DNA from: Pararge aegeria
Lineage: Eukaryota; Arthropoda; Insecta; Lepidoptera; Nymphalidae
Assembly: GCF_905163445.1 (NCBI RefSeq)
Contig: NC_053194.1
Span: forward strand, 14,054,921 to 14,118,920
Direction: 5' to 3'
Length of the DNA: 64,000 nucleotides
In this document: positions 1-10,565 of the stretch, one piece after another
Layout of the letters: each line of letters opens with the position of its first letter
Numbering within the stretch: position 1 is the stretch's first letter
The notes under the pieces: model-generated
The model's input: only the letters and a program-made list of their open reading frames with translations
The model's database searches: none
What the model was told of the DNA's origin: nothing
Program-made: the position numbers and the translations under genes

Positions 1-294
1 ATTATTTCCCCACTCCGGAATGTTCATTCTTTAAGACCATCGAGGTCAGAAGTTTAGCATCTTCTCGTTCGAATCCTGTGTGATGCCCATAATATAAATC
101 CAAACATTGATAATCCAGATATTTTGTTCAACAGAGTATAAATGAAAACACGGATTGATGCTCCTCGGGAGGTCAATCTATCCATATGCAATATAATGAC
201 AGAATTCATATTTTGACTTAAAATATTAAGATTTAAAACAATATCTTAAATTTCTTTCAACTTTGATAGATATTGCTTTGCAAGCTCTATAACA

Positions 295-376
295 GATACC
301 TGATATCAATTCCTTGATATCAGACATTGTTCAGACAGTGCCTGATATCAATACCTTGATATCAGACATTGTTATA
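295..376. repeat. Two-unit tandem duplication rich in GATATC palindromes
   Basis: CCTGATATCAATTCCTTGAT-ATCAGACATTGTT at about 299-331 repeats as CCTGATATCAATACCTTGAT-ATCAGACATTGTT at 341-374 with one difference. Each unit can fold on itself through paired TTGATATCA-type palindromes. Confidence 0.8.
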
Positions 377-861
377 GAAGGTACCCCTCATGATGCAAGC
401 TCTATAGGTACATCATAAGGTAAGTTTATATCACATACAACAATGTAGTTTCCACAACTTAGTTATATATAAAAGATAACATTAACCGCAATTGCTTAGG
501 AATTAAGTGCCAAGCTTATAACACTTATTCCGCCATAACTATATTCTGATCATACTTAGATGTAAAGAAAATAAGAAATAATATGAAAGCAATTCTTTAT
601 TCGGATAAGAAAGCGCAATCTAATCAAGATTGCACTCTGTACCCCTGACACTCTATTCTCAACATATAGAATATATTTAGTGGTAGTACACCCGTACAAC
701 CGATGGACACACACTTCAAGAATGTAGTAGGATACAAAGGCGGCCTTATTGCTCAATAGCGATTTCTGCCAGGCAACCATTCAAGATAGTTAAAATTCTT
801 AGAACATTTCCATAATATACTACACTATTGTTTTATGTAGTGTGAAATAAAAGTGTTATAT

Positions 862-900
862 TCATTCATTCATTAATTCATTCATTAATTCATTCATTCT
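862..900. repeat. (ATTC)n microsatellite
   Basis: Runs of TTCATTCATTCATT broken by AATT variants. Confidence 0.85.
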
Positions 901-904
901 ACCT

Positions 905-1085
905 TAGTTATGACACTGCCACGATAAGCTTATCGTGACAAAACTAATCCGGCAAAGTAGTAAGCATTGCTGCGACAAACAGCATGGCTTTGTTCCGGTG
1001 TGCAGCGCGTGGTTGGCGGTGTAAGTACAGACACCTGAGGCTTAAAACCTACGCCTTCGATTGATGGACACAGGGCGAAACTTTC
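905..1085 (+). repeat. Repeat-D interspersed repeat
   Basis: AAGTAGTAAGCATTGCTGCG, TTCCGGTGTGCAGCGCGTGG and GATGGACACAGGGCG match the copy at 3795-3995. No tRNA-like box is seen; the origin is unknown. Confidence 0.6.
920..937. repeat. Perfect 18-bp palindrome
   Basis: CACGATAAGCTTATCGTG, at the left border of a Repeat-D copy. Confidence 0.8.
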
Positions 1086-1129
1086 TTACTCTGTTTCTAC
1101 CGTTCCAATTTACGATCAGGTGGGTTTTA

Positions 1130-1374
1130 TATACTACGACAATACACACATCGCCATCTAGTCCCAAAGTAAGCGTAGCTTGTGTATGGGTACTACGATG
1201 ACTGATTAATATTTTTATAAACGATATACCTAAATACTTATAATATACAGATAAATACCCAGACACTGAAAAACATTCATGTTGATCACACGAACATTTT
1301 CCTGTTGTGGGAATCGAACCCACAGCCAAGGACTCAGAAAGCAGGGTCATTGAGCACTGCACCAGTTGGCTGTC
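1130..1374 (-). mobile_element. SINE-A copy
   Basis: The minus strand begins with a tRNA-like head (GCAGTGCTCAATGACCCTGC, then GTGGGTTCGATTCCCACAAC) and ends CGATGTGTGTATTGTCGTAG. These are the A- and B-box regions of a pol III promoter. The copy is near complete. Confidence 0.8.
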
Positions 1375-1894
1375 ATCTTTTGGTCCGCCAATTATTACTA
1401 TTAAAAAATATACCCAATATCGTTGACCGACGTCCATAATTCTAAGGACCGGATCGTTAGCAAAATAAGACTGTGGCTTAAGTATACTTGTCCACTTAAA
1501 CATAATGGTAATGAAAATTCTCAAAATAGCCTCTCCATTCCTATTAATTCCTCCAGATTCCTATTAAACGAATTATATTGTGACCACTTGGTATTCATAC
1601 TCAGGCTCTTGAGCTGGAGGGGTGGCTGGCGATGGGTATCTACTGTAAGGCAGTGAGGTTATAACATCTAGAGTCCACATCGTTTCGCAAATACGGTTCA
1701 AGATGACTGATGTTTACGGATACAAACAAAATGAGGTTTCGGAAGATCAGTTAAACTTTTACCAAACTCGTAACTCTTAACTAATACGTGCGACCAAAGA
1801 GTACGTTAGTACGTAATTTTTATATAAGTTTGACGTACCGTGTTACATCTCCGGTAGGGAAAATTTAGTAACACTTGGGAAACATTAAGACAAA
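1375..1894. other. Intergenic, nothing recognised
   Basis: No repeat family or convincing ORF seen; the short open frames here start in flanking SINE sequence. Confidence 0.5.
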
Positions 1895-2200
1895 ATTATG
1901 AAAATTAAGCTTCATTTTCTATACTCCGCGAAAAGCAGGAGAATCTGTATGGTGTAATTAATAATTTCTTCAATCCTTATACTCCACACCGTGTTGTCAC
2001 TTAACAATTATTCATTGTAAAGTCAACATCTCCTGAGAATGTTCCTGTTTCGGAGCGAGAACGTGCCCTACATTGCCGAAGATCTGTTTGGTGTGGAGTA
2101 GAAGGATTGAAGAAATTATTAATTACACCATACAGATTATCCTGCTTTTCGCGGGTATAGCAAATTAAGCATATATTCCATAATATATCATGGATTTCCT
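1895..2200. mobile_element. Foldback-like element with two ~71-nt inverted arms
   Basis: The left arm at 1919-1990 and the right arm at 2090-2160 are inverted copies differing at only about four positions, separated by a ~100-nt spacer with ACAATTATTCATTGTAAAGTC. Each arm carries TATACTCCGCGAAAAGCAGG-type and CTTATACTCCACACC-type motifs found in the single-arm copies at 22711, 15880 and 34267. No coding capacity. Confidence 0.7.
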
Positions 2201-2229
2201 CAAAGTAACGCCTGCATCTATCCAATATT

Positions 2230-2365
2230 CAGACAAAAGACTTCATGCCGCCAAGAGATTCAGCGTTCCGGCACTACGTCATGAAGAAACCGATTAGGGA
2301 GGTATGAGCTTAACATAACTGCATTACTCCCTCCGCTACCATCTGAAAATCATCACTTACCACCA
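2230..2365 (+). mobile_element. SINE-B 3' part
   Basis: GATTCAGCGTTCCGGCACTA, AACCGATTAGGGAGGTATGA and ATCACTTACCACCAG match the body of the SINE-B family (full-length example at 28021-28345). It abuts the foldback element on its left. Confidence 0.6.
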
Positions 2366-2439
2366 GACATACATTAAACATATCTGTTTTAATCTTTTAT
2401 ATTTAAACGGGCAATTCTTGTTTATATATAATTGGATTC

Positions 2440-2602
2440 TCGTAATCGGCTCCAACGATTTTCATGAAATTTGGTAAACAAGGGGTTTCGGGGGCGATAA
2501 AACGATCTAGCTAGGATTCATTTTTAGAAAATGTCATTTTATTTGTGTTTTCCGGTAATAACCGATTTGGTGCAACGAAGTTGCACGGGTCAGCTAGTAG
2601 TA
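2440..2602 (+). repeat. Interspersed repeat end ending GTTGCACGGGTCAGCTAGT
   Basis: TTTCATGAAATTTGGTAAAC and GGTGCAACGAAGTTGCACGG are borders commonly seen in lepidopteran interspersed repeats. No coding sequence. Family not assigned. Confidence 0.4.
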
Positions 2603-3061
2603 GATTAATACATAAAGAAGACACGATCACTAAATATGTCTGCAATAATTTGAAATAAGAAGTATAAAATACTAGAACTAAGCTAAATAAAATTGTAAAG
2701 TGTACACAGTTTTACAATAAATTACCGGTTTTGATCTTGGAGATGTCTCTTACAAAGTTCAAAAATTTGTATCATCACATCAGAATACAGTTATCACGGC
2801 CGAGATGACGGACAACAAAGGAAATATAACGGAGAGAAGGATCTACTGCGTTCACCAAACCGTCTGCCCAGCTTGAAAGCTAGAAACGCTTTTTGAACCT
2901 AATTGATAAAAAACCGCTATACTGACGCAAGACTAACTCACTGTGGCTAATTAATATAACAAACAACAAACAACTTTGAACGTATTTCCCTCTATACTTA
3001 TAACATCGTTGGGTATACAGCACAAACTTATCGACTGGCTATCGACTTTCCTAACATTATA

Positions 3062-3535
3062 ATAGGTTGGGGGAAAAAGTCTTTTCGAATTATTGTATGT
3101 ATGAATAAAATCTCTTTGGCTATTTGTATCTGGCTGGTTTTGGTATCATTAAAAGTTTAAATTTTAAACAAGATAATTCCAAATTCAAATTATAATCAGC
3201 AAAAATTAAGACAGTTTGGCTGGGAGGTGTTAATGCATCCGCCGTATAGTCCTGACCTTGCACCTTCAGATTTCCACCTGTTTCGGTCTCTTCAGAATTC
3301 TTTAGGCAGTGTCAGGTTAACATCACGAGAAGAGTGCCAAAACTACTTGCCGCGGTTTTTTGATCAGAAGCCCCAAAATTTCTATAGCAATGGGATTATG
3401 TCCCTACCTACAAGATGGCAAAAAGTTATCGAACAAAATGGTACCTACATACCATAGTTAAATGTAAATAAACTATATTAAAAAATGTTTTGAATTTTCT
3501 CAAAAAACGGCGTAGACACTTTTTCCCCAACCTAA
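3062..3535 (+). mobile_element. Internally deleted mariner transposon with TA target duplication
   Basis: The left terminus ATAGGTTGGGGGAAAAAGT and the right terminus, read inverted as TTAGGTTGGGGAAAAAGTGT, are imperfect inverted repeats flanked by TA at 3060-3061 and 3536-3537. The length is 474 bp, against about 1.3 kb for complete mariners. Most of the transposase gene has been lost; only its 3' part remains. Confidence 0.85.
3198..3457 (+). pseudogene. Mariner transposase, C-terminal remnant
   Basis: The frame entering near 3198 reads QFGWEVLMHPPYSPDLAPSD and continues to FFDQKPQNFYSNGIMSLPTRWQKVIEQNGTYIP with a stop at 3455-3457. SPDLAPSDFHLF carries the third catalytic aspartate of the mariner D,D34D triad. 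The upstream DNA-binding domain and first two aspartates are absent, so it cannot be active. The ATG in VLMHPP is an internal methionine, not a real start. Confidence 0.85.
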
Positions 3536-3639
3536 TATTATGCGTAACTACGGTCATTGAGATGTTACTATCCCTGAGGGAATAGATGACAGACAATCTT
3601 TTTCTTTAAAATCATCAAATATTATAAATGCGAATATTA

Positions 3640-3790
3640 GTATGGATAACATGGTGTGTTTGCTTGTTTGTTTGTTAGTCCTAACTTTTTACCTTAACTA
3701 AGCAACCAATCGACCTGATTTTTGGCATAGAATTAGTTGAAAGAACGGAGAGTAACTTAAACAGTCTAGTTTTACTTATAACAACTTTTT
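3640..3790 (+). repeat. Interspersed repeat end with GTTTGTTTG motif
   Basis: TGCTTGTTTGTTTGTTAGTC and AAGCAACCAATCGACCTGAT match, in inverse, 39790-39935 (CCGATTGGTTGCTTATTGAG). Family not assigned. Confidence 0.45.
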
Positions 3791-3794
3791 GTGA

Positions 3795-3995
3795 CAGAGC
3801 TCGTCCGGGGAAGTACCTACTATCGCCATGCTAATTTCTGCTGCTAAGCAGCATTGTTGCAATGCTGTGTTGCGGTCTGAAGGGGGTGGTTGCTGGAGTA
3901 ATTACAGGCACATGACTTTATTCCTACGCCTCGAATTGATGGACACAGGGCGCAGGACGTGCTCCTTGCATGCCATGTGAAGTGTTACTCTGTCA
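3795..3995 (+). repeat. Repeat-D copy, near complete
   Basis: AGAGCTCGTCCGGGGAAGTA, GCAGCATTGTTGCAATGCTG, GGTGGTTGCTGGAGTAATTA and TTGATGGACACAGGGCGCAG. It is the longest copy in the window and the reference for this family. Confidence 0.65.
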
Positions 3996-4176
3996 AAAAG
4001 TCAAAGTCAAAAATATATTTATTCAAGTAGGCCCATAGGTGGCACTTTTGATGCATAAGAATTACACGGTAGTGAGATGATTGCGATAACCACATTCGTA
4101 AACTTAAAACTAAAGCTACGAGGGTTCCAAACGCGTCCTGGTCTAAGAAGAAGCCCACAACAAACTTAGCCGGGTG
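3995..4176 (-). repeat. LINE tail with GACTTTGACTTT terminus
   Basis: The minus strand reads GGCTAAGTTTGTTGTGGGCT, CTTAGACCAGGACGCGTTTG, GGAACCCTCGTAGCTTTAGT and ends AATATATTTTTGACTTTGAC. Related copies are at 33005-33215, 37972-38160 and 48840-49055. This copy holds a single AACAAACTTAGCCGGGT motif, the unit that is amplified beside the 37972 copy. Confidence 0.65.
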
Positions 4177-4734
4177 TTTTTTTTGTTATCACCATCTCAC
4201 AATATCATTTTAAATTATTAGAAGAGCAACCTGGTTAGAGCAATAATTTACACCCAAGCTTTTTTATCGATTTGAACTTTTTAAGAGACATCTCCAAGAT
4301 GTCAATTGGTAGTTTATTGTAGAATTGTATGCAATTTCCTTTAAACGAATTATGAATTTTATGCAACCTAGTATACTGTATAATGCACTGTAAGTTTATT
4401 CTTACTTCTAATATTTAAATTATTGCAGTCACATTTTTTCTTAAATTTAGAAATGTTTTTATGAACGTACATTAAATATATACCTACTGTATATAGGTAA
4501 TTGTTTTCCACTAACCATCAAGTGCGCCATCTGTTTGTCCGTCAATTATAACTATAAAAAAACAAAAAACTAATACTATAAATAAGCAACTGTGTACAAC
4601 CAGTCGTTTTAAATTCTAGAATAGAGTTAGTTTAAAGGACATATAGTAACATACAGTGCCGTGCATAGAGGTTATGCACAGGGTATTTGGATGATATAAA
4701 ATGAAGCTTATAATATGATTATATATATTTATAA
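4177..4734. other. Intergenic, AT-rich, nothing recognised
   Basis: AT-rich DNA between two LINE tails. No family motif found. Confidence 0.5.
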
Positions 4735-5012
4735 TATGATTCCTAAGGTAATTTTGGACCTACCAATGCATAAGTTTAAAGAATGTGTTAAAACACATTT
4801 ATTACAGCGAGGTTATTATACAATTGATGAATTTCTTAATGACAAGGTTGCTTGGAAGCATCCGGCTCCGCTTTCATCTCTCACAAGATAGAAAAATGAA
4901 TTTTGAAATGTAAAATGTAAATTGTTAATGTTGGAAAAGAGCAACTGCTGAGTTTCTTGCCGGCTTCTTCTCGGTAGAATCTGCCTTCCGAACCGGTGGT
5001 AGAGTCACTACA
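4735..5012 (+). repeat. LINE 3' tail, left part, split by a nested LINE
   Basis: Contains the motifs AGAGCAACTGCTGAGTTTCT, GCCGGCTTCTTCTCGGTAGA and GAACCGGTGGTAGAGTCACT, shared with tails at 17376-17800 and 22430-23005. The last codons and 3' UTR of a LINE are implied but no clear ORF is left. It is cut at 5012 by the element at 5013-7602. Confidence 0.75.
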
Positions 5013-7602
5013 CTTTTTTTTTTTTTTTTTTTTTATTAACGATAGGCCAGCGTTTGACGACAATCATGCCCGTTAGAAAGCAATGATGAGGTCTAGGTTG
5101 GAGCACGCTTGCCTAGAAAAAGCCTATTCACTCTAGCCTTGAAGGTACCTAAATTATACGTGGCAGGAAACACAGTTACCGGGAGGGCGTTCCACATCTT
5201 AGCGGCACGTATCAGAAACGTGGATAAAAAACGTTTCGTGCGTGTTGATGGGATATCAACCACATAAGGATGCCACCGCTCTCGGTGTCTCGCTGTTCTG
5301 TGGTAAAACGGGGAAGGGGGAACAAGATTGTGAAGTTCCTGAGCACACTCACCGAAGTATATCCGGTAAAAAACCGATAAACAGGCAACATTGCGTCGGT
5401 GCTGGAGACTATGTAGTTTCGCCTGCGTTAACGAATTGTCGCCTATAATTCTCCTGGCGCGACGATCCACCGAATCCAAAGCTTCAAGTTGGTACTTGGC
5501 AGAGCCACCCCACAGGTGACTACAGTACTCCATGCAGGTTCGCACTTGAGCCTGGTACAGTGCGAGGCGTTGACCTGGCGTGAAGTACCGCCTAACCTTA
5601 TTGAGGATACCAAGTTTTTTAGCTGCCACTTTGGCTTTGGACTCGATGCATTTGCCAAAATTGAGATTGGATGAGATGTTGACACCCAAGAGCTCAATAT
5701 GGTCGCTAATTGGTACGGATACACCCCGGAAAGTGGGAGCCAAGGTGAAAGGGCTCTTTTTTGCGGAAAATAAACACGACTGCGTCTTGGCAGCATTGAT
5801 TTTAACCAAATTGGCGTCACCCCAATCAGACACCTCTTTTAGAGTCAAGTTAATACGCTCCACCAAGGACTCTCTATGCTCAAGGATATCATTAGCACTG
5901 GCCCTAGGGCTGGACAAGTACCTCTCCGTAACGGTGCTGTCATCAGCGTACCCAAAAAGATTGGGATTCAAAAGATCGTTGATGTGTAGCAGAAAGAGAG
6001 TAGCGGAGAGGACAGATCCCTGAGGAACACCGGCATTGACAGCCATGAGGTTAGAAGAGTGGCCATCGACAACCACTCAAAAAGACCGTTCCCTCAAAAA
6101 ATCAGATATCCAGCTGCAAAGGCCAGCAGGTATTCCGTAAGCAGAAAGCTTACTGAGAAGGCCGCCGTGCCAGACCCGATCAAAAGCCTTGGAGATATCC
6201 AGAGAGACAGCAAGTGCCTCACCGTGTTTCTCAATGGCTTCGCCCCATGTATGAGTGGCATACACTAGAAGATCACCAGTAGACCGGTTCTTACGGAAAC
6301 CATACTGTCGGTCTGATATAAGATCGTTTCCTTCTAGGTATGAGAGGAGCTTGTTATTGAGTACACGTTCCATAGTTTTACAGAGTATGGACGTGATGGC
6401 AATAGGTCTGTAATTGGCCGGGTCCGCACGACTACCTTTCTTGGGTACTGGCTGCACATTCGCAATCTTCCAAGATTTTGGGACTTGAGCAGAATTTAGA
6501 GAGAGTCGAAACAAGCGTGTCAGCACAGGAGACAACTCAGGAGCACAGTTCCGCAGGACAACTGCAGATATACCATCTGGGCCACTGGCTTTACTCACGT
6601 CAAGGTTGCGAAGTGCTTTTAAGACCTCGTGCTGGTGTATATGGATCTCAGACATGACTGAGTCGCACGGTAGAAGGCGCGGTGGGGGGGTACTTCCAGC
6701 ATCCAGACGCGAGTTTTCCGCAAACAGAGATGCAAGGAGATTTGCTTTTTCTGCTGCAGACACTGCCAATGACCCGTCAGGTTTCTGCAAGGGCGGCAGC
6801 GAAGAACGACAAAAGTTTGCCTCGACCGACTTCGCGAGTGACCAGAAAGCTTTACTACCACTGGGAAGAGCAGCTAGTTTACGTCCAATGCGATTGGTGC
6901 GGCCGAAGCGAGACTTTTTGAGGACCCGCTTGTAGGATTTGGCGGCAATATTGAATTCTTTTTTCTTATCCCTGACGTCCAAAGCCTTATGAGCACGAGC
7001 ATCCGCCCAAGCTACAAACGCAGACTGTTTTCGTGCCTCTGCACTGGCACATTCAGCGTTGTACCACGGGGGAGTTTTGCCAGCTAGTGATACGTCAGAG
7101 AATGGTATGAAGAACTCCATTGCTTGACGTATCACGCCTGATATAGCTTTCTCACAGCTCGAAGGGTCTTTGGAAAAGAAACAAATTTGCCGCCAAGGAT
7201 AGGATGCAAAGAAATGACGCATCTCATCCCAATCTGCCAACCTGTATCGCCACACTCGTCTCTTAACAGTGGAATCAGAGGCGGGAGGGTAGTAGTTTGA
7301 TACAGACTTCACCAGACAGTGGTCGGAAGTACCTAAGGGAGCTGAAACTGACACCGAAAAACTGTCTGGGTCGGTTGTTAGCAGAAGGTCCAAACAATTG
7401 GGTGTATGACCGTTAACATCAGGTATCCGCGTGGCTACGTGAACGAGCTGAGAGAGATCTAACGATAATGCAAATTTGCGCGCCTCTCTCCCAGCATGAT
7501 CGGTTTTCTGGTACGGGTATAGCCACTCTTGGTGGTGGGCATTAAAATCCCCCAGAAATACAAGCCTAGCAGTCGGATACCGACGCTGAACGGTACACAG
7601 AG
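5013..7602 (-). mobile_element. 5'-truncated CR1/Jockey-group LINE inserted in another LINE tail
   Basis: On the minus strand the element runs from about 7602 to a poly-A tail of about 22 nt seen as poly-T at 5013-5034. The flanks on both sides belong to one other LINE 3' end (4735-5012 and about 7603-7665), proving nested insertion. 'TACAC' occurs at both junctions (5008-5012 and near 7594) and may be a short target duplication, which makes the right edge uncertain by several bases. The 5' truncation removes the start of the endonuclease. No RNase H domain is present. Confidence 0.85.
5093..7601 (-). pseudogene. LINE endonuclease/reverse transcriptase, truncated and with one in-frame TGA
   Basis: One reading frame of about 836 codons, broken only by a TGA at 6077-6079; the same frame continues directly after it. 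The N-terminal half of the endonuclease is missing: the frame enters just before LGDFNAHHQEW and keeps TSDHCLV. The RT shows NVQPVPKKG, NYRPIAITSILCKTMER, QYGFRKNRSTGDLL, LDISKAFDRVWH, GVPQGSVLSATLF and the catalytic YADDSTVTER. The stop falls between the SISDFLRERSF-type segment and VVVDGHSSN, inside the RT. The C-terminal part with VRTCMEYCSHLWGG is typical of CR1/Jockey-group LINEs in Lepidoptera. Codons upstream of about 7602 come from flanking DNA. It lacks a usable start and is dead as a protein gene. Confidence 0.85.
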
Positions 7603-7665
7603 AGACTTGACGTTTCAAAAGTAGTTAGGCCTATTTGAACTAAATGAATTTTGAATTTTGAAAAA
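7603..7665 (+). repeat. LINE 3' tail, right part, split by a nested LINE
   Basis: Starts with ACTTGACGTTTCAAAAG and ends in the TTTGAACTAAATGAATTTTG / TTGAATTTTGAA terminus, which is the continuation of the tail at 4735-5012 as judged from the copies at 17376-17800 and 22430-23005. Confidence 0.7.
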
Positions 7666-8404
7666 AATCTCAGGTACGAGTTATAAATTAAAAAAAAAAT
7701 AAAAATAGTTTATTTCGGTAAGAAACAAAGTGGTATCAATATATCGCTGAAGCCTTCTTAATAATACTTAAGGGTAGCCTTTTAATAACTCTTAAAATGA
7801 CTATCTTAAAGTTTCTTATTACTCGTACTGGAGATTTTCTTAATTTACGAGTATATCATCTGCATACCCTGTGCATACCCTCTGTGCACGCCACTGGTAA
7901 CATAGGCTACTTTTTATCCCAGGAAAAAAGGTCCCATTGGTTTGAAAAAAAACGTTATAAACACTGACGATGAACGCGGGCAACAGCTGGTTTAGGAAAA
8001 AAAATTTACACATTTTCGTACCTAGTCAAAATTCAGACAAATCTCCCGTCCATCACTCTAGTCCACAGCCCTTCCTAATCATTGCGAAAGCCGGACTAAT
8101 GAGTAGGCCCTTTCAATGCGGGCCCCTTAGCCCTTCGGAAAAAGGTCAACCCTTTGCGCACTTGATTAATTACAGACTTGCTTTGTTAAACGGGCCCCGT
8201 TGAAAAATCGCTTTTCTTCACAAGTCTATATGGATTTTAATTACGATTTAAGTGATTAAACCGTCGGTTCAATAAAACTCGAATCGATTTTATATATATA
8301 TAGAATTTTTTTTCTCTAGAATTTATAGCTTATTATTATATATACGAGTTTATTATTTTTATATCCATTTCATAGATTTTTTTTAATCTGTGTAATTATT
8401 GTTT
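7666..8404. other. Intergenic, nothing recognised
   Basis: AT-rich, with one GC-richer patch at 8100-8200 (AATGCGGGCCCCTTAGCCC) that has no recognisable coding content. Confidence 0.5.
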
Positions 8405-8940
8405 TATCGTCATCATCATCACTTCAACCGATTGAAGTCCACTGCTGGACATAGGTCTTTTGTAGAGAGTTCCAAAATCCACGGTCCTGGGCCGCTTGTT
8501 TCCAGCGGCTCCCAGCGACTCGTTTGATGTCGTCTGTCCACCTCGTTGGGGACCAACGCTGCGTTTACCTGTTCGGGGTCACCATTCAAACACCTTGGAA
8601 CCCCAACGTCCATCGGTTCTCCGAGCTATGTGCCCCGCCCATTTCCACTTCAGCTTTGCAACTTGCGGAGCTATGTCGGACTATGACTCTGGTTCTTCTA
8701 CGGATCTCCTCATTTCTGATTTGATCACGTAGAGATACTCCCAACATTGCTTTTTCCACCGCCCGCTGAGTGATTCTGAGACTTATTATGAGGCACATAG
8801 TAAACAACCACGTTTCGGATCCGTAAGTCATCACTGGCAAGACGCACTGTTCAAACTTTGGTCGACTTTGGTCTTCAGGCACTGAGGTATTTTGGAAAAA
8901 GATGTTTTGAAGTTTCCCGAACGCTGCCCATCCAAGTTGT
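8405..8940 (-). pseudogene. RTE-clade LINE, RT C-terminal fragment with frameshifts
   Basis: Minus-strand frames give FEQCVLPVMTYGSETW, QRAVEKAMLGVSLRDQIRNE and, in a second frame, PWILELSTKDLCPAVDFNRL, which together form the end of an RTE-type endonuclease-reverse transcriptase. At least one frameshift separates them near 8600. The element ends in a short GATGATGATGACGAT microsatellite (plus-strand 8411-8424) rather than poly-A, which is characteristic of RTE elements. Confidence 0.75.
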
Positions 8941-9107
8941 TGAATTTTGGTTTATGTAGTTATTTTTATGTAGGTGTATAATAATTTAACACCACCTATT
9001 TGTTTTCGGTTTTGCAAAAAAATTGCAAGTGAAATTTCCAAAACCTACTCACTAATAAGACCACAGTGATTACACTTCTCAAGAGAGGTGATCAAAATGA
9101 ATTGTGT

Positions 9108-9300
9108 TTTGACAACCTCCATAGCGCAATGAAGAGCGCTATGAATTTAAATCGGAGGTCTGGTCTGGTTGGAGGCTTTTGCTATGGCTAGTTACCACCC
9201 TAACACATACTCCCTAGTTAGCCCGCTACCATCTTAGATGATCTCTTTCTAGCAGGTGAGATTGTAGTCAAGGACTAACTTGTGGAATAAAAAATTAAAA
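9108..9300 (+). mobile_element. SINE-B copy with internal deletion
   Basis: GACAACCTCCATAGCGCAAT resembles the tRNA-like head; GGAGGTCTGGTCTGGTTGGA, GCTAGTTACCACCCTAACAC and GGTGAGATTGTAGTCAAGG follow. About 60 nt of the middle are missing. It ends in an A-rich tail that runs into a SINE-A copy. Confidence 0.7.
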
Positions 9301-9308
9301 AAAAAAAA

Positions 9309-9512
9309 GTACTACGACAATACACACATCGCCATCTAGCCCCAAAGTATGAATAGGTCATATACATAAAATATTTATAATATACATATAAACACCCAGA
9401 CACTGAAAAACATTCATCACACAAACATTTTCCAGTTGTGGGAATCGAACCCACGGCCTTGGACTCAGGCCTTGAAAGCAGGGTCGCTGCCCACTGCGCC
9501 AATCGACCGTCA
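9309..9512 (-). mobile_element. SINE-A copy, slightly shortened
   Basis: The minus strand starts GGTCGATTGGCGCAGTGGGC and GTGGGTTCGATTCCCACAAC and ends GTATTGTCGTAGTAC. It lacks about 35 nt before the 3' CGCTTACTTTGG block. It is placed tail to tail with the SINE-B copy at 9108-9300. Confidence 0.8.
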
Positions 9513-9984
9513 ATAAAAAAATTTCCAATTCTTTTAGAGTAGGTATAAAATTTTGTCGGTAATAAATATACCTACTAAAATTACGTTTCCTTTTGAAATT
9601 TTCAGAATTTCGTTCAACCTAAAACAACATGAACAGCCGAATCAGACAAAGTTGTCAGCACCACAAACAGACAGGCGTGCATTTCTAGCCGAGGAAAATC
9701 ATAGCAAAATACACAGAGCGTAACCCCCTTCATAAATATCCAATCCAATAAGAATTCAGGCCGAAATGCGTGCCCAGGTGCAACGCTGCATCACGTCCCG
9801 CCAACTGGGAAGTAATAAACATTCCGAAATTGTGCAAGTATTTTCCATTTTCATGACAGTACAAACTGTAATAACGTTGAAGATGAAGTTACGGCAGGCA
9901 GGTGGTTACGGCTGGTCCATAATAAATGTATGCTTCTATAAGTATGTATGTCTGACTGTATAATCATCGATAGTAATAATAAAT

Positions 9985-10171
9985 AAACTAAGACAATACA
10001 TACATCGCCATCTAGACACATAGTAAGCGTAGTTTGTGTTATGGGTGCTAAGATGACTGATGATTTTTTTTATGAATAATATACCTAAATACTTATAAAA
10101 TACATATAAACATCAAACAAACATTTTCCAGTTATGCGACTCGAACCCACGGCCTTTGACTCAGAAAGCAG
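9985..10171 (-). mobile_element. SINE-A copy lacking the A-box end
   Basis: The minus strand keeps CTTTCTGAGTCAAAGGCCGT and the 3' GTATGTATTGTCTTAG end; the first ~35 nt of the tRNA head are missing. Confidence 0.7.
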
Positions 10172-10404
10172 AATATTTGGAAAATATTGAACCGATTTGA
10201 TTAGTTATTTCACGTCTTATGTGTGCCTTTACAAACAAAATCAGACACAAGGCTACTTTTTCCAAAAGTAACAAAGTTATATTTTAAATAGTTATACTTC
10301 AGACTTAAATAATGGTACTTGTAAATCAAACCCAAAGAAAAAATGACAGCAAGCTGTTTAATTCCCCATGAGCTGGTTTTTAATAGATCTAAAAAAAACA
10401 AAAT

Positions 10405-10545
10405 CATAAAACTATCTCGCAATCTGGGTTTTTCCTCGGTAGAATCTGCTTTCCGAACCGGTGGCAGAGTGACTCAAAACAGACAGATACGAGTACAATG
10501 TTTTAAAAGTGCTTTAAAAGTAAGCTTGACATTTACTTTGTTATT
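10405..10545 (+). repeat. Short diverged LINE 3' tail fragment
   Basis: TTCCTCGGTAGAATCTGCTT, GAACCGGTGGCAGAGTGACT and ATGTTTTAAAAGTGCTTTAA resemble the tail family at 4735-5012. No coding sequence is recognisable. Confidence 0.5.
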
Positions 10546-10565
10546 TTATTTTATCTATTAAAATA

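Noticed and set aside
1042..1524. 160-codon minus-strand open frame
   Set aside because: Most of it reads through the SINE-A copy at 1130-1374; similar frames appear in other SINE-A copies, so it is not a gene.
5443..6935. Several open frames of 60-147 codons on both strands
   Set aside because: Shadow frames of the LINE RT on the minus strand.
6077..7618. Treating the two LINE frames 5093-6076 and 6077-7618 as separate genes
   Set aside because: They are one frame separated by a single TGA; the apparent starts are TTG and GTG, and the first codons of the upstream part come from flanking DNA.
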